A DNA stretch of 64,000 nt, taken from Paenarthrobacter aurescens (GTDB lineage: Bacteria > Actinomycetota > Actinomycetes > Actinomycetales > Micrococcaceae). The notes beneath the pieces are model-generated. The model was given only the letters and a program-made list of their open reading frames with translations, did not search any database and was not told the DNA's origin. Shown piece after piece: positions 36,264-45,225 of this stretch. The position numbers were made by a program, and so were the translations under genes. Position 1 is the first letter of the stretch; each line of letters begins with the position of its first letter. The DNA lies in assembly GCF_041549525.1 (NCBI RefSeq), contig NZ_CP157456.1, positions 1,860,001 through 1,924,000 on the forward strand, in the 5' to 3' direction.

Positions 36264-36671
36264 ACGCCTGGAGATAATAATGCTGCGGCAGGTTCCTTCC
36301 GACTATCTAGGACGGGGGGCGCTAGTTGCCAGGTTTTAGGCGCTAAGCGGTTGCCACTGATCTGGACGTCTGGTCGCGGGCCACCATCCGGGTGGTGGCA
36401 GCGTCGTGATGCTGCACTGATTGCTCAGCGGCCGTTTGTGTCCGGCTTCCACAGTTGGGTAGGCCTTCTTGCCACACTCGAAAAGTTCCCAAGGCCCAGC
36501 GGCCGCCTCGACGTCCATACTGTGCAGCGCTTCCGGGCGCCGCGGTGTCTCCTCTCGTTTATGAACTAAGTCTCGAGCCTGGCCATTCGTTGATTGTCTG
36601 GCCGCGGCACTCGCGGAATACTGATGGCAAAGCAGCATTTCTCATGGAACGAGACGGTCGAAAGGTGGAGC
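36264..36671. other. Gap without a supported gene, 36264-36671
   Basis: About 400 bases between the DUF3644 and XRE genes. Open frames on both strands here show no domains and have no good ribosome-binding sites. No repeat or clear terminator was seen. Confidence 0.5.
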
Positions 36672-37178
36672 ATGCCGGCAGAAGACGCTAGCCGCAACGG
36701 CGACTTGTCACCGCAGGCAATCCTCGCCCGTCGACTTAACCTGCTGCTCGATGTCGTTGTAGCTGAGAGGGGTTCGCCGGTCACATTCAGGGAGATTGAG
36801 GCCGGCCTCCGAGCTCGCGGAATTAGGATCTCGAGGGCACGGTGGTTTTACATGAAGGACGGGACCGGGCGCCTGGTTAGTGACCCGCAGCTGCTCGCCG
36901 CCATCTGCGAGATGTTCGACGTCGATCCCTCCTATCTGCTGAACGGTGTCGAAGGCGACATTCCAGAACGTATCGACTCTCAGCTGGAGTTCGTGAAGTC
37001 TCTGAGGGCAGCCCGGGTGAAGTCATTCGCTGCTAGGACCCTCGGGGACGTCTCGCCGGAAACGCTTCGCGCAATCTCCGAGTATCTGAACAAAGACATC
37101 GACCTGCACCCGAATGGGGAGCGTGCCGCGACTACTCCTCCAAGACATACCGGAGATGGGCGTCCAGCAACTCCTTGA
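36672..37178 (+). CDS. XRE-family regulator, paralogue of the gene at 32262
   Basis: A 168-residue regulator. Residues about 12-95 hold the helix-turn-helix (VTFREIEAGLRARGIRISRARWFYMKDGTGRLVSDPQLLAAICEMFDVDPSYLLNG) and about 100-145 a helical part (RIDSQLEFVKSLRAARVKSFAARTLGDVSPETLRAI) that aligns along its whole length with the protein at 32262. The ATG at 36672 has AAGGTGGAG just upstream and is preferred to 36594 or 36624. Its last 47 bases overlap the convergent winged-helix gene, the same arrangement as for the first pair. Confidence 0.8.
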   Translation: MPAEDASRNGDLSPQAILARRLNLLLDVVVAERGSPVTFREIEAGLRARGIRISRARWFYMKDGTGRLVSDPQLLAAICEMFDVDPSYLLNGVEGDIPERIDSQLEFVKSLRAARVKSFAARTLGDVSPETLRAISEYLNKDIDLHPNGERAATTPPRHTGDGRPATP

Positions 37179-37455
37179 TGCGGTCAGGATTCGCTGAGTA
37201 GCGAGGTGAGCGGCCGTGGCGCCGTCCGGCCTCCACATCGACCTCAATGGCGCCGACCTGTTCAAGGGCTATGAGGTGTTTGGCGACGCTGGGTTCGCCG
37301 GCGCTGACCGCTGCGACGATGTCCCCTCTGGACGCAGGACCGTTTGCCGTCAGAAATCTCAGAATCTCATTCCGGGAGCGGTTCCCGAACGTCGCCACGG
37401 CGTCTTCAACGTCAGGCGACCAGGCGTCGTCGCGAGGCTGCGTGATCCGTGGCAT
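37132..37455 (-). CDS. ArsR-like winged-helix regulator, second copy
   Basis: A 107-residue protein with a winged helix: DAVATFGNRSRNEILRFLTANGPASRGDIVAAVSAGEPSVAKHLIALEQVGAIEV, a basic wing (RRHGRSPRYSAN) and a C-terminal helix. No Cys pair for metal sensing. It resembles the regulator at 33884 and, like it, is convergent with an XRE gene. The ATG at 37455 has GGAG upstream. Its promoter region (37480-37560) is AT-rich and shared with the sigma-like gene. Confidence 0.75.
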   Translation of the reverse strand: MPRITQPRDDAWSPDVEDAVATFGNRSRNEILRFLTANGPASRGDIVAAVSAGEPSVAKHLIALEQVGAIEVDVEAGRRHGRSPRYSANPDRIKELLDAHLRYVLEE

Positions 37456-37501
37456 GGCTCCATTCTTGCTGAACAACATGCAAAAAGTAAGAACTGGGAT
37501 C

Positions 37502-37530
37502 TTGACGATACTTTAATTATCTTCGACAAT
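37502..37530. promoter_or_regulatory. AT-rich divergent promoter region
   Basis: TTGACG (37502-37507) and GACAAT (37525-37530) have 17-base spacing on the plus strand, about 108 bases before the sigma-like gene. The outer parts, TTGACGA and TTCGACAA, form an imperfect inverted repeat, so a repressor site is possible. The stretch is clearly lower in GC than its surroundings. Confidence 0.4.
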
Positions 37531-37637
37531 ATTCTTTAGAAGCTTGTGTTGTGGTCAGTGTCGTCACTGCCGCGTTGAGTCGCCACGTCTGGTGGCGCTG
37601 GAGATAATCGAATCCGTTAGTCGAAGCGGTGAGAGCC

Positions 37638-38537
37638 ATGAGCCTGGAACACCTGGCGGGCAACGCTGAAATAGAGATCTCAAACCCATCCCCGGTGGAC
37701 ATTTCGCTGCTGAATCCGGTGACACCGACCCTGCGAGTTTCCGTCGACCAAATGATGGGAGCAGTCGAAGGCGTGCGTCGCTACGTCATCTCGCACCTGG
37801 CTCGGATCGGCCGCTCGTGCGATGTGGACGATGTCATGCAAGACATCAGGATGGCAGTCTGGGACGGGGTGGCACGCGGGAATTACCGACAGATCCCGGG
37901 AGTTCCATTTGGGGCGTGGGTGCAAGGAGTAGCGGGAAATGTCTGTGCTGCTCACGTCCGCAAGGAACTCGGCCACAAGACGTTGCCCCTGCTTGTAGAT
38001 CCGAGCAACGGTGAGAGCTCGGACATTCTCCAGCAGCTAACAGTGCTGGTCGTGTCCCGTGATTACCGCGAAGCCGAGGAGATCATCGATCGAGAATGGG
38101 CGCACATGGTTCTGGGGCTGACTCGGAACGCTGTGTCAGCTCCGGTATGGCGCCTCGCAGTGGGCAGTCTCACCGAGCCGCGACGATACGCCCCACCGTC
38201 GCCGCAAGACCGTCGCCGTTGGAATGCAGTCACCGCGGTTAGGCAGACTGCAAAGACAATAAGCCAAGCATTGGATGTAGATCCTGAAGCTGTGCACGAC
38301 ATGCCCGGTCTGTGTCGGCACGCCGTTGGTTGTCTGCCGAATCCGCTGCTGCGGGCGGTGGCCGAAGCAATCATTCTGCCCGAACATCACGGCGTCGAAC
38401 GACAGGTCGCCATCACCGCGGTTGCCGAGGAGTTCAAAGTGACTGATCGCTATGTGGCAGTTCAAATCGGCACGGCCCGTCGCCTGTACCAAACGGCATG
38501 GAGAGTCATTCGCAGTTCCATGACTTCGGCTGTTTGA
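37638..38537 (+). CDS. Sigma-70-like (ECF-type) regulator
   Basis: A 299-residue protein. Residues about 40-105 resemble sigma region 2 (VEGVRRYVISHLARIGRSCDVDDVMQDIRMAVWDGVARGN, then PFGAWVQGVAGNVCAAHVRK). A C-terminal helix-turn-helix-like part (VERQVAITAVAEEFKVTDRYVAVQIGTARRLYQTAW) stands where region 4 would. The separation between the two is longer than in ordinary ECF sigmas. It precedes the first transfer block and probably switches it on. ATG at 37638; GGTGAG upstream. Confidence 0.65.
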   Translation: MSLEHLAGNAEIEISNPSPVDISLLNPVTPTLRVSVDQMMGAVEGVRRYVISHLARIGRSCDVDDVMQDIRMAVWDGVARGNYRQIPGVPFGAWVQGVAGNVCAAHVRKELGHKTLPLLVDPSNGESSDILQQLTVLVVSRDYREAEEIIDREWAHMVLGLTRNAVSAPVWRLAVGSLTEPRRYAPPSPQDRRRWNAVTAVRQTAKTISQALDVDPEAVHDMPGLCRHAVGCLPNPLLRAVAEAIILPEHHGVERQVAITAVAEEFKVTDRYVAVQIGTARRLYQTAWRVIRSSMTSAV

Positions 38538-38588
38538 GTCATGTTGCTCATTGGAGAGCTGAGCCATGGACCGGCTTAGGAGGCAAGC

Positions 38589-39302
38589 ATGGTGAAATCC
38601 CTTTGGCGCGGGCGACGAACTCGTCGGTGGATGTTTGGCTTAGCACTGACGGCCATCGTTGGTGTCCTCTTTCTCGTTCTCGTCGCACCCCGGGAGTCCC
38701 CGTCAACGAACGGAACGGGTGTCCCATCGGCTGAATCTTCGATGCCGCGGGATCTGCCGAGCATTTCGCCGACTACTAGAGCGAAACCAACGAAGTCAGC
38801 TCCGCTCGCCAAGGTGCCGGCGTCCATTCCGCCTGTCACGGCCGATTATCGGGCGCTTGCTTCCGCGGCCGCCGTGGCCATCTATAGCTGGGACACCCGA
38901 AGTTCGTCCTATTCGGACGTATACGCTCGAATTCGGGCCTGGTGGTTCGTCCTCCCTGACGGATCGAATCCGTTGGCGGTCCTGGTCCAGGAGTTTGAGG
39001 CGACGGGCATAAACGCGGGGTCCTTCGCTTCGCTTGCGGGCCAGGGTGCCTACAGGGCAGCCACGTTCGAATCCATGGCATGCGACAACGAACTCGTAAA
39101 AGTTCGCGAACGCCCGGCTCCGTGGCCGGGGCTTCATGTCTGCACAGTTCGACTCAAGGTCGTTGACCAGACAGTCAGTAGCAGCAATTCATACACAGCG
39201 CCGGTCAGTGTTATGGCTAATTGCCCGCCGGCAGCGACCGCCCCGCCTGATCGATGCCAAATGGTCGGCTTCTATGCCTCGACTAGCAGGATCGTCTACT
39301 GA
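38589..39302 (+). CDS. Putative conjugal transfer protein, VirB8/TcpC-like
   Basis: A 237-residue protein with a basic N terminus, one membrane helix (about 15-34), a Ser/Pro/Thr-rich linker to about 80 and an extracytoplasmic domain that contains two Cys and ends in beta-rich sequence. The layout (single helix, linker, NTF2-like domain with ALASAAAVAIYSWDTR) is that of TcpC/VirB8 scaffold proteins of Gram-positive T4SS. Assignment rests on layout and the next gene, not on a clear motif. GGAGG ribosome-binding site. It overlaps the next gene by one base. Confidence 0.55.
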   Translation: MVKSLWRGRRTRRWMFGLALTAIVGVLFLVLVAPRESPSTNGTGVPSAESSMPRDLPSISPTTRAKPTKSAPLAKVPASIPPVTADYRALASAAAVAIYSWDTRSSSYSDVYARIRAWWFVLPDGSNPLAVLVQEFEATGINAGSFASLAGQGAYRAATFESMACDNELVKVRERPAPWPGLHVCTVRLKVVDQTVSSSNSYTAPVSVMANCPPAATAPPDRCQMVGFYASTSRIVY

Positions 39303-40408
39303 TGCCGCACGCGGCTTTGGCGCTAGCCCTAGTCAGGCGCCGAACCCTCGTGCGGGCTGTAACCGCCGTCAGTCTCGTCATCGTGCTTTCCCTGGGTGTC
39401 GTCGCCAGTGCCGTCGCTTTAGCCTTGGCGGGCGACAATCCGGAATCACATGTCGGGTGTGTGTCTAGCAGCGGTGGTGTCACACAAAGCGTCCTCGCGG
39501 ACAGGGGATCTAGGCCGGATGGTCAAGCCGTTGGACTCTCCGCAGGGCAGATTGCTGTGGCACAGGGGTACATTTCCGTCGGGAAGCAACTTGGCGTTCC
39601 TCGTGAGGCGATGGTGATCGCCATAATGATGTCTCTCCAGGAGTCGACCCTCCGGATGCTCGCCAACGCGAATGTCCCTGCGTCATATCAGTTTCCTCAT
39701 GACGGGGTTGGGAGTGACCACGACTCAGTAGGTTCGGCACAGCAGAGGCCAGCTGCTGGATGGGGAACCGTTGCAGAGCTGATGGATGTTTCTTACAACG
39801 CACGTGCATTCTACGGAGGGCCGTCTGGACCGAATCAAGGTAGCCCTCGAGGTCTGCTGGATGTGCCAGGATGGTCTGCCATGAGCAAAGGGCAGGCTGC
39901 TCAAGCGGTCCAGGTTTCAGCGTTTCCAGAGCTCTATGCTCGGTGGGAACCACAGGCGACAGCCATTGTTGACTTGCTCGAGGGCGTCACAACTGTCCCG
40001 AAGTGCAGCGCAGGGGAGAGCGGGCGGCCAGAGCCGATCGCTGTAGAGGGCTTGTCCCAAGTCAGGCAGGATATTTTGCGTTTCACGCAGGCGGGCTTGG
40101 GCGGTGCTTACGTCTGGGGTGGGACGGCGTACAAGGCGTGGGATTGCTCTGGATTCGTGCAGTGGATATATCGGCAGGTTGGAATCGAACTTCCGCGAGT
40201 GGAACAGTGGCGGGTCGGGCGAATGACGGATACCCCGCAGATCGGAGACCTTGTCGTCCAAAACCCTCAAGGGCCTTACAACTGGGGCCATGTAGGGATC
40301 TACGCTGGTGACGGCATGATGTATAGCGCGCTCAACCCGTCCGCTGGGACGTTGCTGCATCCAATTGAGTGGAATCCCGGCAGCGCCTATTTCGACCTCT
40401 TGACGTGA
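39302..40408 (+). CDS. NlpC/P60 peptidoglycan hydrolase of the transfer apparatus
   Basis: A 368-residue secreted or anchored enzyme with a hydrophobic helix at about 18-44, a middle lysozyme-like part (AMVIAIMMSLQESTLR, a VirB1/transglycosylase-like Glu) and a C-terminal NlpC/P60 domain with Cys282 in YKAWDCSGFVQWIY and His330 in NWGHVGIY. It would open the cell wall for the T4SS channel. Its order, after a VirB8-like gene, is that of many Gram-positive conjugation clusters. It is followed by a 257-base gap and the convergent VirD4-like gene. Confidence 0.82.
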   Translation: MPHAALALALVRRRTLVRAVTAVSLVIVLSLGVVASAVALALAGDNPESHVGCVSSSGGVTQSVLADRGSRPDGQAVGLSAGQIAVAQGYISVGKQLGVPREAMVIAIMMSLQESTLRMLANANVPASYQFPHDGVGSDHDSVGSAQQRPAAGWGTVAELMDVSYNARAFYGGPSGPNQGSPRGLLDVPGWSAMSKGQAAQAVQVSAFPELYARWEPQATAIVDLLEGVTTVPKCSAGESGRPEPIAVEGLSQVRQDILRFTQAGLGGAYVWGGTAYKAWDCSGFVQWIYRQVGIELPRVEQWRVGRMTDTPQIGDLVVQNPQGPYNWGHVGIYAGDGMMYSALNPSAGTLLHPIEWNPGSAYFDLLT

Positions 40409-40665
40409 TCGTGCCAGCTCGGCGAGCTGCACCCATCCGGATTGGCAAAACGACCGGCATATAGCAGCGGAAATCCTGCCTACACGCGCATATCGGAAGG
40501 GCTCGTGTCGTACCGCAGCCCAGAAGGCTTACCTGTCGTCGAGTCCACGAGCTGGCCAGAAGACCTAGCGCCAAAGCCAGCGGCAACAACGACTCGCTCT
40601 GGATGGAGCTTCAGGATGTCTTTGTTCTTTGCGCCGATTGACCAAAGGAAGCCTGGCGCTATCGA

Positions 40666-42228
40666 TCATGAATGTCCTCGATCGATTGTCCCATTCAGCA
40701 CAGGAGTCCAGAATGGGTCTAGTGACCAGTGCTGCACCCTTAGAAAGAAAACTTTCGCGCCCGTGACAAGACTAAGTTCACCTTTCGGTCGATGAGTGAT
40801 GTCACTAGGCTCGATGCTGGCACGACGATCAATGTCGAGACTGACATCTGTGTATCCCATAACTTCGTTCAGCACACCGTGCGGAGTAGTGACATCGTCT
40901 TCGCGGGTCCATAAGCCATCCCGACGACGTTGTGCAGCGAGATGAACGGCAGCTTGCAGACGAGCGAGCTGGGCTGACCGGTTCCGATTTTGAGCAAGTT
41001 GCTGCTCGATATACCTTCGCTCGTCCGTCAGACGCTCAGCTGTTGCAAATCGTTCGCCTGCGGGCAGGCTCCCGGAGACAGATATGGTCGGGCTGTAGGC
41101 AATGACTTGCTCCGAGGCGTCGGCTAGTGACCGAATATATTCGTGAGCTCGGAGCCCAGGAAAGAGCGCGACATGACTTGTACCACCCATAATGGTGTCA
41201 GCTTGGTCGCCCCACGTCTTCGCTTGGGAGGGCCCCTGCAGTCCAAGAATTGTTTGAATTGCATCACCCGCACCTGTAGTTACGATTCCTGGGAGCGACG
41301 GTAGTGGCGCAATGTTTGCCACTTCGTCTAACGCAAGCAGTAGGGTACCTCTAGCAATGACACCCGGACGGTTCTGATGCCTCCACGCGCCGATTATTGC
41401 CTCGATAAAAGCCGTGACAAGTGGGGACAGGACATCTTTCCGCTCGTAAGGGACGGTCACATAAAGTGTGCCCCAGCCTTTGACAAACTCCTGGATGTCT
41501 ACCGAATGCAATCGTGAGACATCTTGATAGTCGAATCCGCCGAGCACTTGTCCGCTGAGCACAGCGAGAAGCGACTTTCTAGTGTTGTCGGTCATGACTC
41601 TGTCGTTATAAAGCCATGAAAATGAATGGCTGCTTGGATGCAAGCCCTCGGGGTCTAAGACCTCGATGCTGTTGCGATATACGTCTAGATTGGCCTGCCG
41701 AATATTAGCAATGAGTTGATTGTCGCTATGCCCAAGCAATGCCGCACCATGAAGGCATCCTGCGAGGGCGACGGAGACGCTTTCTCTCCAAAAAGTATCG
41801 CCGTTGGAGGGAGGAACGGCTGTATGCGCTAGGGATACGCCCCGGTCTTTAGCGACTATCCAGTTTTCACACCCATCCGAAATCTTCCAGCCCAGCGATG
41901 AGGAATCAGTGGCTACAGTGCCGGCCAGTAGGACTTCAGCGGTCTCTCCACCGAATGCGCGACCTATTGCAGTCCGGGCCGAACGAGTATCGCGTACTAG
42001 GTCATCGCGGATAGATACCACTACCGCCGGTCCAGGGTGGCATGCAATCGTCGGTGCGAAAAGCCCCGAGGTTTTGCCGGACCTAGGAGGGCCGATCACG
42101 AGGAGGTGGTCCTCCCGTGTTCCGAAAATTGGTCCTATTTCATCGGAGCCCAGATACAGAGCCTTTCCGGAGCTGTGTAATGCACGCGCCAGCGACGCGG
42201 AACTGAAACCAGCCGGTGCCCCTGTCAT
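40666..42228 (-). CDS. VirD4/TraG-like coupling ATPase, soluble form
   Basis: A 520-residue ATPase on the minus strand. Walker A is GPPRSGKT at 46-53; Walker B is in LLALDEVANIAPL; ARMMLQGP-type sensor is represented by TILGLQGPSQAKTWG; and the TraM-recognition type C-terminal domain follows. Residues 1-45 contain no membrane helix, unlike the second coupling protein at 53320. It is coupled by a 4-base overlap to the toxin-like gene upstream. It may be a dedicated coupling protein for that cargo or a duplicate of the conjugative one. Confidence 0.82.
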   Translation of the reverse strand: MTGAPAGFSSASLARALHSSGKALYLGSDEIGPIFGTREDHLLVIGPPRSGKTSGLFAPTIACHPGPAVVVSIRDDLVRDTRSARTAIGRAFGGETAEVLLAGTVATDSSSLGWKISDGCENWIVAKDRGVSLAHTAVPPSNGDTFWRESVSVALAGCLHGAALLGHSDNQLIANIRQANLDVYRNSIEVLDPEGLHPSSHSFSWLYNDRVMTDNTRKSLLAVLSGQVLGGFDYQDVSRLHSVDIQEFVKGWGTLYVTVPYERKDVLSPLVTAFIEAIIGAWRHQNRPGVIARGTLLLALDEVANIAPLPSLPGIVTTGAGDAIQTILGLQGPSQAKTWGDQADTIMGGTSHVALFPGLRAHEYIRSLADASEQVIAYSPTISVSGSLPAGERFATAERLTDERRYIEQQLAQNRNRSAQLARLQAAVHLAAQRRRDGLWTREDDVTTPHGVLNEVMGYTDVSLDIDRRASIEPSDITHRPKGELSLVTGAKVFFLRVQHWSLDPFWTPVLNGTIDRGHS

Positions 42229-42737
42229 CGTTCCAACGCTGGTTCGCTAAGGGAATCGGCCTGACTTAGCTCAGACGAGACGCCGCGTTCTAGGGTGGGT
42301 CCTGAAATCTGCGGACCTTGATGGTAGTTGGCCGCGTGATCCACGGAGACAGACTTGTTTATATCTTGTACTTCTTTTTCGCTGACTTCCTTCACACCGA
42401 AGTCCGCAACATCTGCAACTTTATTTTCGAGATACTCATTGACAGACTGTCCGCCAGGCCGAAAGTAGGTAGACAGGTCAGGATGTGATGTATTCAGTAT
42501 GCCGACCATTCCCGACGAGGTATTCCCAAAAAGAATATTTTGTCCGCTATCTTGGTCCATAACGTATACGTGGTCAGCGGTGTTCAGGTCTCTCATCGCT
42601 GAAGCAGCAAAATCTCGCGGTGAGGCCCCCGGGATATCTGCGCCGTGCTTCTCGTAGGCATGGCCGGAAGCGATTCCCGAAATTGCAGAACGCTGGGCAG
42701 CGCTACCAGATTGGAGAAAGTCATTACATGACCACAA
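42225..42737 (-). CDS. BECR-fold toxin-like protein
   Basis: A 170-residue protein. SGIASGHAYEKHGADIPGASPRDFAASAMRDLN, then a D-x-G-x-x-I-L-F-G-N-T-S-S-G-M-V-G-I-L-N strand pair and S-T-Y-F-R-P-G-G resemble the barnase/EndoU/colicin (BECR) toxin domains that end many polymorphic toxins; the pattern AYEKH plus a late F-R-P is typical. There is no secretion signal. The C-terminal 65 residues are disordered. The start is TTG at 42737, 1 base after the stop of the small gene upstream, with no good ribosome-binding site, so it may depend on coupling. The toxin reading is inferred from fold resemblance only. Confidence 0.55.
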   Translation of the reverse strand: MWSCNDFLQSGSAAQRSAISGIASGHAYEKHGADIPGASPRDFAASAMRDLNTADHVYVMDQDSGQNILFGNTSSGMVGILNTSHPDLSTYFRPGGQSVNEYLENKVADVADFGVKEVSEKEVQDINKSVSVDHAANYHQGPQISGPTLERGVSSELSQADSLSEPALER

Positions 42738-42738
42738 T

Positions 42739-42954
42739 CTATTGCCGCGCTTCTATCAGAAGACGGCGGAGTTCATCGAACAAGGCGCATGCCTCATCCT
42801 TGGTAGCTGGCAATGCGGCTGATTTCCATTCATTGTCCGATATTTTTAGAGCACCTATGGTTATTTCAAGTCCAATATCGGCCAGGGTTGCCAGTTCAGT
42901 TCTCGTCATCTTTATCGTTAGCATGTGATCACTTGACGTATTCATTAGCTTCAT
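42739..42954 (-). CDS. Small protein upstream of the toxin-like gene
   Basis: A 71-residue protein, not recognised. It has an N-terminal beta-like part (MLTIKMTRTELATLADIGLEI), a loop, and a C-terminal helix (DEACALFDELRRLLIEARQ). GAGGA lies 6 bases before the ATG. Its stop is 1 base from the start of the toxin-like gene. An immunity protein or antitoxin is a natural guess from position, but nothing in the sequence proves it. Confidence 0.55.
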   Translation of the reverse strand: MKLMNTSSDHMLTIKMTRTELATLADIGLEITIGALKISDNEWKSAALPATKDEACALFDELRRLLIEARQ

Positions 42955-43010
42955 TTAGTATCCTCGCGATTACCCATGTAGCAGGAGTTGGATCAAGCAG
43001 CAGCATAAGA

Positions 43011-43937
43011 CTATTTTGGCTTTGAAGCTGACTCTATTGCAGTTGTTAGTGTAATCCAGACGGGATCAAGGATGAGGTGGCGGATGTCGTTGAAGGGACT
43101 CAAGAGGGGATACATCGGTGTCTTTGAGGTCTCAACGAAGAACGAGAAAACGATGCCAACAAGAAGAATTACCACCGCTACTTTGATGGCTGGCTTTAGA
43201 AAAGGCCGGGCGACCTTCATCCAAACGATTGATGCAGTCTTCTTGTGCGCATCAATTGTTTTTTCAAGGCGATCATTATCAACTACCTTATCAATGATTG
43301 AATAGTCATTGTTCAGTAGCCCAGTCTTCTTGGTGTTGATAACCTTACTTTCGAGGGCTTGGGTGTGAGCAGTATCTATCACGCCCTGTTTTTCAATCCG
43401 CTGAACGTCAAGCCTCGACTCAACGGCATTGATATCCCATTCGCTCTTCAAAGAGCTGATGAACGCCTTATTACCCTTTGTGCGCTCCTCTGTGATCCTT
43501 CGGGTAATGAACAGTTCTCGTGTCTGTTCCACGACGGCTAAATTTCTCTCCAGTACGGCGAGCTCACGCTTGGTCTCCGCGGGGACAATCGAGTTGTCCT
43601 TGTAAATCTGCGTTAGCATCTTTCTAAGTTTAATGAGCCCTTCGACGCTGTTGGCCGGGGTTTGCCCGTACTTGGCAAGCAGCACATTCATCTCCGCCAT
43701 GGCCAATTGCTCATCACTGCTTAGTGCGTCACGGCTTTCAGAACGCAACTGCCTGTCTATTTCGCTAGGAGACAGTATTGATCCTGGACTCGAAAGTTTG
43801 TCCTGTGCGACATCGGCTAAACCTCGAAGTCCCATGATGACGTCTGTCTCTTGAAACTTCTGGCCTAGCTCCGGATCTATGACCTGACCGTTGACTGGTG
43901 TGGAGAAACCTATGGCTTCACTCTCTCTACTGCCCAT
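43011..43937 (-). CDS. Coiled-coil protein with C-terminal membrane helix
   Basis: A 308-residue protein, not recognised. Most of it is helical and charged, consistent with coiled coil (about 60-215, for example KRELAVLERNLAVVEQTRELFITRRITEERTKGNKAF). One strong membrane helix (KVAVVILLVGIVFSFFV) is near the C terminus, so the bulk faces the cytoplasm or outside with a short tail. The ATG at 43937 has AAGGTGG upstream; 43982 is possible, and the frame is open to 44117. It precedes the small gene and the toxin-like gene, probably in one operon. The DNA of this gene is clearly lower in GC than the core genome. Confidence 0.6.
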   Translation of the reverse strand: MGSRESEAIGFSTPVNGQVIDPELGQKFQETDVIMGLRGLADVAQDKLSSPGSILSPSEIDRQLRSESRDALSSDEQLAMAEMNVLLAKYGQTPANSVEGLIKLRKMLTQIYKDNSIVPAETKRELAVLERNLAVVEQTRELFITRRITEERTKGNKAFISSLKSEWDINAVESRLDVQRIEKQGVIDTAHTQALESKVINTKKTGLLNNDYSIIDKVVDNDRLEKTIDAHKKTASIVWMKVARPFLKPAIKVAVVILLVGIVFSFFVETSKTPMYPLLSPFNDIRHLILDPVWITLTTAIESASKPK

Positions 43938-45225
43938 GACAGCCCACCTTCTCGCTATGACCGCCTCAAGATGGAGAGGCATGTCTATGCTCCACGTAGC
44001 GGCACGCGCCCGGCCGTGCCCTAAGTATATGTGGCGGTGGATCTTCTTCAATGAAAATTTCGAACCACCCGGATAGTGCGTTGAAGTCGTGTGGATCGTT
44101 GTGTACATTTGCGGCAACTTTGACTGCCATGTGGCGAAGTGACCTAGGTAGGCCGCCGGTTGGCGTGCTTCTCTGGGCTTATCAGGGCAACTTAGGGCTG
44201 CAGGGTCGACTGAGTTATGGTGCGCAACTCGAGTGTTGAAAGTCTATTTCGATTGGGCTTCTTGATTCCACGGGGTTACTGGGTTTCCGAATGAAGCTTC
44301 CCTATACCAGGCTGGCGGCGGACGCCTGGCGGAATCAATACCTTGGGTCAAAGTTCTGATTTTGCTGGTATCTAGGCGTGATGAACCTCAAGGTCGTTAG
44401 GGTGGCTCAGCATTCACAGGATCGAAGTTGTTGTTGAAGCAGGGGCTGAACTCAGCAGGTGGCTGGATGTGGCTCGTAGAGTCGCCGCGGTGCCGCTATG
44501 GATCATCGACAAAACCTCGGTTGTAATCGCAGTTACTGCTTCATGTCCTAAAACTAGAGTGCTCTCGCCGGAGTAGCGGCAGTGGCCCGGACGCCGATAC
44601 CTAGTAGCTGCTAGAGAAAACAGCGATGCCGGTAAAGCCAGATGCGAGATTGGTCTCCCCAAATCAAGACGCGCCGGGGCGGAGAAGTTCGCCGCCCGAC
44701 GAATTGGGCGACTGAAGGGCCGTTCGTAGTCAAGCGTGGTTCCGCATGCGGACACCCTCTTAGTAGCGGGGGCGAAGCTGCAACGCTCTCACTTCCAGTT
44801 TAGGGTGCTCGCAGGAGTTGATCAGGAAAGCGTACTGCTTAGGTGGGAAGCTGGGATTCCAGGCTCTGCCGTGGAACATTTTGGCGCCGGTTGGGGTGTC
44901 TTAGCACTTTTCATATGTACCTGTTGCTCACTTGTGGCGACCACGCAAGGGTGTTTCCATGCGGGAGCGGGGCCCTCCATCTATGTCAGCCTGGTACTTT
45001 GCGTAGAGAACACTCGCTGCCGTGCTCAGATGTCCGGCCGCCCGGGGGTAGTCGTTGAAACGGGCGTTGTTGGCGAAGGGGCCAGCTGGCGTTGGCAAGG
45101 AACCTCAGCCTGACGTTGAGTGGGCAGCGCGTCATGGCACACCTCTTCGCCAACGTTCATGACTGCACCACCGGCTGAACCCGCTACGATGCGACGAGGG
45201 AAACTTGATCGAGGGAAGGTGTGTA
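43938..45225. other. Gap of about 1.2 kb without a supported gene
   Basis: Open frames at 44414-44755 and 44736-45113 have no domain and no good ribosome-binding site; they are left out. TTGGCGAAG near 45068 and CTTCGCCAA near 45147 form an inverted repeat about 70 bases apart. The region may be the remnant of lost genes or hold promoters for the divergent operons on either side. Confidence 0.5.

Noticed and set aside
44414..45113. Open frames at 44414-44755 (minus) and 44736-45113 (plus)
   Set aside because: No domain, no ribosome-binding site, odd composition; treated as non-coding.
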